Assembly (NCBI GenBank): GCA_050732575.1 | Contig: JBOHRF010000135.1 | Location: 1-12,629, forward strand | Source: JBBDWZ01 sp050732575 | GTDB lineage: Bacteria; Gemmatimonadota; Gemmatimonadetes; Longimicrobiales; RSA9 | Direction: 5' to 3' | DNA length: 12,629 nucleotides | Shown: positions 1 through 5,715 of the stretch, in pieces | Position numbering within the stretch: position 1 is the stretch's first letter | Layout of the letters: the number at the start of each line of letters is the position of its first letter | Translations under genes and position numbers: made by a program | The notes under the pieces: model-generated | What the model was told of the DNA's origin: nothing | The model's input: the letters and a program-made list of their open reading frames with translations, nothing else | The model's database searches: none

Positions 1-171
1 GAGCCAGAGCAGAAGCAGATAGCGGATGAGTAGCACGATCAGAAAGGCAAGTACGAGCGCGACACCAATGGACAGCGCCGGGGCAGGGAACCCGCCTTGG
101 TAGAGCACCACCACACCCGCAATCACTACCAGTGCGGCGGCGCCACTCACCCAGCGGGGCCTCCCCTTCAC
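1..171 (-). CDS. N-terminus of a membrane protein, possibly a family 2 glycosyltransferase (partial)
   Basis: This is the first 57 codons of a gene that continues off the left edge. It starts at GTG (169-171) with a GGAGG four bases upstream. The visible protein begins MKGRPRWVSG and holds two hydrophobic helices, roughly residues 8-22 and 33-57, separated by a short Gly/Pro loop. The second helix ends in a run like IRYLLLLWL. It lies 46 bp downstream of the TPR/beta-barrel gene on the same strand, so it is probably the fourth gene of that operon. In BcsA, PgaC and NfrB type loci the partner of such a porin is a membrane glycosyltransferase with N-terminal helices, and that is the inferred identity here. 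No catalytic residue is visible, so any two-helix membrane protein would fit equally well. The gene is well supported; its function is not. Confidence 0.6.
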   Translation of the reverse strand, partial: MKGRPRWVSGAAALVVIAGVVVLYQGGFPAPALSIGVALVLAFLIVLLIRYLLLLWL

Positions 172-217
172 GACGCCTCCGAATCTCCCGACTGGCCCGT
201 CACGCCGGTCGCATCTG

Positions 218-2107
218 TTAATGTGCCAACCGCGCCTGCAGACCAATCTCAAGGCGGCGATACACACCCGTGCGACCGCTGCCGTACGTGATGGTGGCGG
301 CCAGCTCGCCCGTCTGGGATCGGTGCACCAGCTCACCACCGGCATGGAGGTTGAGCGCGTCGTGCCGAGCCTCCCGGCTTCTGCTTTCGTTCACGATCAC
401 TTCCAGCGTGCGTGCAGGTCCGGCCAGGACGCGAGCGGCAAAAGAAAGCGCACGCGCATTGCCTGTGGAAAGCTCGAGACCGAGGGCGCCGGCCAGGTAG
501 GCAAGGGGATCCCAATACAACTCACTTCGGTCTGCGAACCAGATGCCCTGGCCCAGAGAGATCGCGGACAGGCGAGCGGCCAGCGGTACGCGCACAACGA
601 CCTGGACGCTGGACCTGCGGTTGCCATCACTGATGTTGGCTCGTTGCGCGCTCAAGGCCACGTCGGCACGATCCATGGGACCGCCCAGCGCAGCACTGAA
701 GGTTTGCTCGCTCAAGGGCGGCGCGTTGTCCGGCGGACGCATGGAAGCAATAGTGAGCAGGGACGGGTAGGCGGGACCGGTGGCCAGCTGCACGGACAGC
801 GCAGTTGCCTTCACCCAACCGGTGGCAGAAACTCCTCCGGCAAACAGGGCGCCCTGCGCGTGATTGACCATGCCGCTCTGACCGCTGAGTCTGGCCTGGA
901 ACGCCCCGTCTCTGAATACGTGGGCCAGGCCGACACGCAGAGCAAAGGCGCCCGCGCCATCGCCCAGCGCGGGTGGACGCTCGGCCATGCGTTGCAGCTC
1001 CATGTCCACGCTGGCGCTGAGTCCGTCGCGGAATAAAACGGCGCGCCGCGCACCCAGGCGTGCGTACGACATGCCTTCATTGTCGCTCACCGAACTGGTG
1101 CGCAACTGCCATCCCTGGTCGTCGAAAGGGTCGGGCAGGAAGGCCACGATCGGGCGTTCCTCGCGCGCCAGCTGACCCAACGCCGTCAGTACGGCGCGCT
1201 GATCGGGCGCGAGCTGGCGCGCGTATCCGTACGCGCTGCGGGCCTGTTCGAACTCACCACGCCATCGGTGTAGATCGCCCAGAAGAAGGTAGGCGCCCGC
1301 GCTCGCCTTGCCCCGAATGGAAGCGTTGACATCAGCTTCCGCGGCGGTCAGGTCCCGCCGACGGGCGTTGAGCCGTGCGCGCTCCAGCAGAAGCGCGGGC
1401 GCCGGATACCATGCAATCAGCGTATCGTACTGCGTCAGGGCGGCATCATCCTGGTGGGCAAGGAAAAGCGTGCTGGCCAGCGTATGACGCACGGCCGTGT
1501 CGCGCGGCGCGTGCTCGATCGAGCGATACAACAGCGCAAGGGCGCGCGGGTACGCGCGGCTGGCAATGTGTGCGTCCACAGCTTCCCGCCGCAGCGCGGC
1601 CGTAGTGTCGGTGGCCAGCAGAGTTTCGTAATAAGGCAGTGCAGCTTTGGGCTCGCCGTCGCGCACCAGTGCCCGCGCCAGCGCGCGCCGGTAAGGCGCA
1701 TAGGAAGGACGTTCCTCCACCCACGTTGCCGCCTCATCTACGCGCGGCTCGATGCTCTGCCGTACAGAGCGGAGCAGAGATTCGACTTCACGATCGTTGG
1801 GCCGCCAACGGCTCAGGATGCGCAGCTGTTCCTCTGCCTGGCGCGGACGTTTGCCCCAGGCCAGGGCACGGGCCAGCCCCATGCGATAGCCGACATTCCC
1901 CGGATCACGCGCCACCAGCGTCGCAAATTCGCGCGCTGCCTCATCGTATCGGCGCGCCTGCAGCAGCACCCCTGCCAGTTCCGCCCGCACGGAAGCACGT
2001 GCTTCACGCGCTGCGCTTTGTCTGCCCGGGCGTTGTGCGAATACAGGCTGCACGGCCATCAGGCTCAACAGCGCCATGGCCGACCATACCGGCACGCGGC
2101 CCTTCAT
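218..2107 (-). CDS. TPR-repeat outer-membrane beta-barrel protein, probable exopolysaccharide export porin
   Basis: A 629-residue protein. The start chosen is ATG at 2105-2107, because it opens a clear signal peptide (MKGRVPVWSAM..., cleavage likely after VFA, residue 24) and overlaps the upstream stop as ATGA; an in-frame start at 2203 would bury the signal. Residues about 45-315 are helical TPR-like repeats (for example YDEAAREFATLVARDPGN, PKAALPYYETLLATDT, EQARSAYGYARQLAPD). From about 320 to the end the sequence alternates polar and hydrophobic residues with Gly and Arg, as in a transmembrane beta-barrel. TPR followed by barrel is the architecture of BcsC, PgaA and PelB, which conduct polysaccharide across the outer membrane. 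It is shorter than BcsC or PelB (both over 1,100 residues). The last residues are LQARLAH, without the common terminal Phe. Export role is inferred from architecture and context. Confidence 0.75.
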   Translation of the reverse strand: MKGRVPVWSAMALLSLMAVQPVFAQRPGRQSAAREARASVRAELAGVLLQARRYDEAAREFATLVARDPGNVGYRMGLARALAWGKRPRQAEEQLRILSRWRPNDREVESLLRSVRQSIEPRVDEAATWVEERPSYAPYRRALARALVRDGEPKAALPYYETLLATDTTAALRREAVDAHIASRAYPRALALLYRSIEHAPRDTAVRHTLASTLFLAHQDDAALTQYDTLIAWYPAPALLLERARLNARRRDLTAAEADVNASIRGKASAGAYLLLGDLHRWRGEFEQARSAYGYARQLAPDQRAVLTALGQLAREERPIVAFLPDPFDDQGWQLRTSSVSDNEGMSYARLGARRAVLFRDGLSASVDMELQRMAERPPALGDGAGAFALRVGLAHVFRDGAFQARLSGQSGMVNHAQGALFAGGVSATGWVKATALSVQLATGPAYPSLLTIASMRPPDNAPPLSEQTFSAALGGPMDRADVALSAQRANISDGNRRSSVQVVVRVPLAARLSAISLGQGIWFADRSELYWDPLAYLAGALGLELSTGNARALSFAARVLAGPARTLEVIVNESRSREARHDALNLHAGGELVHRSQTGELAATITYGSGRTGVYRRLEIGLQARLAH

Positions 2108-2616
2108 TGTCGGCCCGCTTCCTGTTGCGTACCCAGCAACTGGCGATAGCGCGCGATCGCCTCGCCGCTGCGTCCGCTTTCGTTGAGCAGGCGCGCCAAC
2201 CACAACAGCGCGGGCTCATCGTGCGGGTGCTGCGCTACCCAGCGCTCCAGCTCGGCGATCGCTTTGCCTCGATCGCCGCGTTTGGTATGCACGAACACGC
2301 GATCCTGCAATGCCTGTTGCGGTGAGCGCCGCCCGTCGCCGCGTGCCCGCAATTCGCTCAGGCTGTACTGCCGCGCGTTGCGCTTGCGCCAGGTCGCGTC
2401 TTCCGTTTCATACTTCGCGTAGTCCGCGGCTTGGGCCGCGATGGGCACGAACGACTGCTGCATGGGCACGCTGGCGCGCGGCCAGGAGGCGGCCGCTGCG
2501 GCGGCATCCTGCTGTGCGCGCGTCATGACATCGAGCCGGCGAAAGGCAGTGACGCCCGCAGCCGAGAGGGCTACCACGGCCAGTGCGAAGAAGGCGGCGT
2601 ACCAGGCGCGCTTCAT
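2104..2616 (-). CDS. Small membrane-anchored TPR protein
   Basis: A 170-residue protein starting at ATG 2614-2616, which overlaps the stop of the ATPase gene as ATGA; its own stop overlaps the next start in the same way. No Shine-Dalgarno precedes it, consistent with translational coupling. Residues 7-24 form one transmembrane helix (AFFALAVVALSAAG) after a short basic N-terminus. An Ala-rich linker follows. Residues about 112-163 form a TPR-like pair (DRGKAIAELERWVAQHPHDE and SGEAIARYRQLL). It is probably an inner-membrane protein with a periplasmic TPR domain, though orientation is not certain. In the Pel system PelE is also a membrane-anchored TPR protein that accompanies the TPR porin PelB, and a comparable scaffolding job would fit. 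No homology beyond TPR can be claimed. Confidence 0.7.
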   Translation of the reverse strand: MKRAWYAAFFALAVVALSAAGVTAFRRLDVMTRAQQDAAAAAASWPRASVPMQQSFVPIAAQAADYAKYETEDATWRKRNARQYSLSELRARGDGRRSPQQALQDRVFVHTKRGDRGKAIAELERWVAQHPHDEPALLWLARLLNESGRSGEAIARYRQLLGTQQEAGRQ

Positions 2617-3689
2617 GCCGGTTGTGCCATATCGAGCAAGGCCTTCAAGCGCGCATCGTCGGCTGGATACGCCAACGATTCGATGCGCAACGCGCCGCGA
2701 TGCTTGCGTGCCCACTGCGTGCGCACGCGCTCGATGAAGGGTCCCGTGTCACACAACCGCGCGCCGTGCAGATAAACCGCAACGCGATCGCCCAGGACCG
2801 CGGCTAGGTCGCCATGGGCGAGGCGAATCCTGCCCATGGCCAACTGCGCAAGCTCGTGCAGAGCCTCGGGCGAGGGTTTGGGATAGTACAGAATCACAAG
2901 GGCGTACTGCAGCGGCAACTCATGGGTGTTGCGTGCGGCAATAGCGCGGATCAGGCTTTCATGATCCAGCGGCTGCGGGCCATCCCCATTTCTTGCGGGC
3001 GGTGAATCCACTACGGCCTGATGCCGCCAACTGAGCGGTGAAAGCCCAGTATCCGGCTTCCATGCGAAAGAGATTGCGGATAATGGCGCTGCACTCACCC
3101 GGTTTTGCACGATGGACATGCGATGGGTCCCGGCATTGCCCCTGGCCAGGTGCGCAATGGTGGCGGCGCGCTGCACGATGGGATCGAGCCGCGCGTCGTA
3201 CCCATCCGATACATCGGCGGGGTAGGTCAGCAGAGAGGTCGCACCCAATCGGTCCAACCAATGGGCCAGGGCGGCCACTACCGCGCCCGACACGGAGCTG
3301 TCAGCCAGGAATGGCGTGATGGGATCGATGACCACGCGTGCGTAGCGGATGCCCATGAGCAAGCGATCGAGATCACCGATGGAACGATCCGGCACAACCG
3401 CATTGGCCAGTGCCCGGGTGAAGTCCGGCTTGAACCGCAGCAGCTCGAGTTGGCCGCTGCGCACGGCCGGCTCCAGCTCCAAGGAGAGGCAGCGCGCATG
3501 CGCCACCAGGTCACCGGGCCGGTCCAGCGTGAGCAGCACCACATCATCGCCCGCGTCCAGACCGGCACGCAAGAAATTGAGGCAGGCCGTGGTTTTGCCC
3601 GTACCCGGACCGCCCGTCAGTAAATGCAGGCGACCCGGGGACATCCCGCCGACTTGCTGATCGAGTGGTGCGATACCGCTGTGAATCAT
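2613..3689 (-). CDS. KaiC/RecA-like ATPase with degenerate GGDEF-like C-terminal domain
   Basis: A 358-residue cytoplasmic protein, first gene of the minus-strand operon. ATG at 3687-3689 is chosen; a TTG two codons upstream is possible, and neither has a good ribosome site. Residues 1-215 resemble a single KaiC-type domain: opening HSGIAPLDQQVGGM, Walker A GGPGTGKTT at 26-34, and a Walker B-like RVVIDP near 118-123. A linker follows to about 240. Residues about 258-345 look like a diguanylate-cyclase fold without catalytic residues: ALVILYYPKPSPEALHEL, then GDLAAVLGDRVAVYLHGAR, where the GGDEF position reads LGDRV. The usual RxxD inhibitory site is not in register (AHGD is found instead). 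An RecA-like domain joined to a GGDEF-like (GIL) domain is also the plan of BcsE, a c-di-GMP-binding regulator of cellulose synthesis. The KaiC call is firm, the C-terminal reading is an inference. Confidence 0.75.
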   Translation of the reverse strand: MIHSGIAPLDQQVGGMSPGRLHLLTGGPGTGKTTACLNFLRAGLDAGDDVVLLTLDRPGDLVAHARCLSLELEPAVRSGQLELLRFKPDFTRALANAVVPDRSIGDLDRLLMGIRYARVVIDPITPFLADSSVSGAVVAALAHWLDRLGATSLLTYPADVSDGYDARLDPIVQRAATIAHLARGNAGTHRMSIVQNRVSAAPLSAISFAWKPDTGLSPLSWRHQAVVDSPPARNGDGPQPLDHESLIRAIAARNTHELPLQYALVILYYPKPSPEALHELAQLAMGRIRLAHGDLAAVLGDRVAVYLHGARLCDTGPFIERVRTQWARKHRGALRIESLAYPADDARLKALLDMAQPA

Positions 3690-3894
3690 TCTCAACGCCC
3701 GACCTGTGTCGCGGCGCTTTCAGTGTGTGGTCGGTTCTCGGAATCCGCGTCGTGCGAACATCGCTTCATAAGGCCATCGAATGCACGCTCATGCCTCACC
3801 CAGCTGCATGCTCGCTCAAAGATCTGGCACGACCATTGAGTAGAGGCGGTGTCGCTTCCACCGGCGCGCGGTGTTCAATTCACATGCCAACTCC
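3690..3894. promoter_or_regulatory. Divergent intergenic region between the ATPase operon and the GH18 gene
   Basis: About 205 bp separate the two divergently transcribed starts, so promoters for both directions should lie here. I see no convincing -35/-10 pair for a primary sigma factor on either strand and no long inverted repeat inside it. The region is called from gene orientation only. Confidence 0.35.
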
Positions 3895-4884
3895 ATGATT
3901 CGATTTCTGCTCTGCTCCGCTTGTGTAATTCTCACACTTGCCGCTTCCGTAGTGCGCACTACGGAGGTGCAGTCTCGACGGGAGTACTGGGCCTTCACCG
4001 GACCGTGGGATCCCGCAAGTCACGCGAGTCTGCGTGACTTCGGCCCACACCTGGATGCCGTGGTGAGCGGCTGGATTGCTTTGGACAGCACAACGGCCCA
4101 GCCCATCCTTCCATCTCCGTTTCCTGACACCACGGCTACGCGCGCGCGCGCACCGCGCCGCATGGCCTTAGTCACGAGCTGGCACGGCCAACGATTTCAC
4201 CCGCGGTCCATTCGGATGCTCGGGCGCGATCGCGCATTGCTGGCCCGCACCGCAGCTGCCATTGCCACGCACGCGGCCGCCAGCGGTTATCGGGGATTGG
4301 TCCTCGACTTCGAAGCGCTCGAGCCCGCTGATCTGGACGCACTCGTGCGCGTGGTGAGCGCCCTGGCCGACTCCGCGCGTCGGCGTGCCGTTACACCCAT
4401 CGTGCTGGCCATTCCGGCCACGGATACCGTGGCCTACCCTGCACGTCGGTTGCTGAGTGTAGCGGACTACTTGCTCGTGATGTTGTACGACCAGCACTGG
4501 GCAGGCTCCGAACCCGGGCCCATCTCCGGTCCGGCCTGGGTGCAATACGCGCTCGATGTGCGGCTCAGGGAGGTTGGACCGGACCGATTGTTAGCGGGCC
4601 TGCCGACCTACGGATACCGCTGGCGGTCCGGTGCAGCTACCGAGCCGATCGGCTTCCGCGATGCCCAGCGCATTACCACGGCCGCGCGCGTATCCCTGCA
4701 GCGCGACCGGGACTCGCACACGCTGCGGGCCCGCAGTGACGGCTGGGATTTGTGGGTTACCGATGCCGAGTTGCTGCGTACACTGGTTCGCCAAATCGAA
4801 GCGCAAGGCGTCCATCGATTCGCGCTCTGGCGTCTGGGACAGGAAGATCCCGCCATCTGGCGTACACTCGTCCGTAACGAGTGA
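3895..4884 (+). CDS. Secreted GH18-type glycoside hydrolase
   Basis: A 329-residue protein. ATG at 3895 opens a signal peptide (MIRFLLCSACVILTLAAS); a GTG at 3871 is an alternative, and neither has a strong ribosome site. The catalytic strand is YRGLVLDFEAL with Asp138 and the acid/base Glu140. Further family landmarks are DYLLVMLYDQHW (MLYD at 196-199), PTYGYRW (YGYRW at 239-243), and the closing FALWRLGQEDPAIW (about 310-322). These match the YaaH/YdhD branch of GH18, which acts on beta-linked amino-sugar polymers. The first Asp of the DxxDxDxE signature is Arg here, as the motif reads RGLVLDFE. There is no LysM or other carbohydrate-binding domain. It is divergent from the exopolysaccharide operon and could trim or release that polymer in the periplasm, though a cell-wall role is possible too. 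Fold confident, substrate unknown. Confidence 0.8.
   Translation: MIRFLLCSACVILTLAASVVRTTEVQSRREYWAFTGPWDPASHASLRDFGPHLDAVVSGWIALDSTTAQPILPSPFPDTTATRARAPRRMALVTSWHGQRFHPRSIRMLGRDRALLARTAAAIATHAAASGYRGLVLDFEALEPADLDALVRVVSALADSARRRAVTPIVLAIPATDTVAYPARRLLSVADYLLVMLYDQHWAGSEPGPISGPAWVQYALDVRLREVGPDRLLAGLPTYGYRWRSGAATEPIGFRDAQRITTAARVSLQRDRDSHTLRARSDGWDLWVTDAELLRTLVRQIEAQGVHRFALWRLGQEDPAIWRTLVRNE
3946..3965. repeat. 20-bp perfect palindrome inside the GH18 signal-peptide coding region
   Basis: TCCGTAGTGCGCACTACGGA is its own reverse complement with no spacer. It covers codons 18-23 and part of codon 24 of the GH18 gene (S-V-V-R-T-T-E), 51 bp after the start codon. It could be a dimeric regulator site or an mRNA hairpin near the start. 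It is directly visible; its role is unknown. Confidence 0.7.
4017..4040. repeat. Inverted repeat, 9-bp arms with 6-nt loop, in the GH18 gene
   Basis: The arms AAGTCACGC (4017-4025) and GCGTGACTT (4032-4040) are perfect reverse complements around GAGTCT. It lies 51 bp after the 20-bp palindrome, in coding sequence just past the signal peptide. As RNA it would make a short stable stem-loop. No T-run follows, so it is not a classical terminator. Confidence 0.5.
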
Positions 4885-4889
4885 CGTAT

Positions 4890-5258
4890 CTACAACTCGA
4901 CGGACAGCGATTCGATGGAATTCCGGAACTCGTCCCGGCTCAAGGACTTGTTCCTGTTCGTGTCGAAGATGCCGAACCAGCCCTGGATGAACTCGGTGCG
5001 GCTCAGCATGCGGTTGCCGTTGCGGTCCAGCCCTTCAAAAAAGTCATTGGTCTCGTATTCGAGCGTGCGCGTCAAGCACGGAATCGACAGCGCGGGCTGC
5101 GGCCCGCGAGGCCATGTCCAGAACGAGGGGCAAACGAAGCTGCGGCGGACCACCACCACGTTCTCCCGTTTTGGCCCATTTCCGCATGCCGACGCAGGAA
5201 CAACGGTGCTCTCCACGGCGTCCGCAGACCCCTGACACCCATACGAACCCACGTCCAT
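4890..5258 (-). pseudogene. EF-hand protein remnant
   Basis: The minus-strand frame ends in TAG at 4890-4892, only 5 bp from the convergent GH18 stop. The last 55 or so residues hold two EF-hand-like loops: DRNGNRMLSRTE and DTNRNKSLSRDE, each in a helix-loop-helix setting (FFEGL... and EFIQGWFGIF). Both have the acidic/Asn ligands at 1, 3, 5 and Glu at 12, but Arg or Lys replaces the near-invariant Gly at position 6. Upstream the frame is open but reads into a long inverted repeat with a composition unlike a protein. The bounds given use the ATG at 5256-5258 (122 aa), which has no ribosome site; a TTG at 5073-5075 would give 61 aa, also without one. There is no signal peptide. The best reading is the 3' end of an EF-hand gene that lost its 5' part. 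A short intact gene cannot be ruled out. Confidence 0.45.
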
Positions 5259-5297
5259 GTTCGAATGCGCCCAAACGGGAGAACGTGGTGGTGGTCC
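5147..5297. repeat. Long inverted repeat with 25-bp perfect arms, MITE-like
   Basis: Bases 5147-5171 (starting GGACCACCACCACG, ending CTCCCGTTT) are the exact reverse complement of 5273-5297. Just inside the arms similarity continues with two mismatches for about nine more bases (CATT near 5177-5180 against AATG near 5264-5267), then decays. Just outside, GCGGCGG on the left resembles the right flank if a 4-nt insertion is allowed. The interior is about 100 bp. No transposase and no clear target-site duplication is visible. It sits between the EF-hand remnant and the PadR gene, ending 80 bp before the PadR start. It could be a non-autonomous mobile element, an RNA hairpin in the PadR leader, or the scar of an inverted duplication. 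Confidence 0.65.
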
Positions 5298-5376
5298 GTC
5301 CGCCGTCCGCCCCCCTCCTGTTGACAACCTAAAGGAGCGGCGCAATCGTTCCTGTAGATCATCCAAAGGGGCGGGC

Positions 5377-5715
5377 ATGCCGGACGCGACCAGTGAGCTG
5401 CTACAGGGGACGCTCGAGCTGATGGTGTTGAAGACCTTGAGCCTGGAGCCGATGCACGGCTGGGGCATTGCCCAGCGCATTCAACAGTTGTCGCGCGCAG
5501 TATTCCAGGTGAACCAGGGCTCGTTGTATCCGGCGCTGCAGCGCATGTTGCGCAAGGGCTGGATTCGCTCGGAGTGGCGCGTATCGGAGAACAATCGGCG
5601 CGCGCGTTACTACTCGTTGACCGCGGTAGGTCGCAAACAGATTTCGGCGGAGCGCGCCGGTTGGGAGCGCGCATCGATGGCCGTGAACTGGGTATTGGCA
5701 GGAGGCGCGCCATGA
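5377..5715 (+). CDS. PadR-family transcriptional regulator
   Basis: A 112-residue winged-helix DNA-binding protein. ATG at 5377 is chosen because AAAGGGG lies about five bases upstream and the family's usual N-terminus starts here (MPDATSELLQGTLELMVLKTL). Landmarks are MHGWGIAQRI (helix 2), the recognition region VNQGSLYPALQRMLRKGWI (46-64), and the wing ENNRRARYYSLTAVGRKQ (71-88). The C-terminal helix ends in AP. The length and sequence match the short PadR type paired with ADOP permeases in Acidobacteriota and Gemmatimonadota. Its stop overlaps the permease start as ATGA, so the two are co-translated and the regulator most likely controls its own operon. The signal it senses is unknown. Confidence 0.92.
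   Translation: MPDATSELLQGTLELMVLKTLSLEPMHGWGIAQRIQQLSRAVFQVNQGSLYPALQRMLRKGWIRSEWRVSENNRRARYYSLTAVGRKQISAERAGWERASMAVNWVLAGGAP

Noticed and set aside
221..1036. Long plus-strand open frame (271 codons) opposite the TPR/barrel gene
   Set aside because: It is antisense to a protein with a signal peptide and TPRs, has no recognisable domain and is Gln/Arg/Gly-rich in the way of GC-rich shadow frames.
5321..5326. TTGACA as a -35 box for the PadR operon
   Set aside because: The hexamer is perfect, but at 16-19 bp spacing the candidate -10 sequences (AATCGT, ATCGTT) are poor; TAGAT at 5355 is too far away.
5141..5330. Integron attC site or CRISPR repeat
   Set aside because: There is only one inverted pair, no R'/R'' core sites of the attC type, no spaced direct repeats and no integrase or Cas gene.
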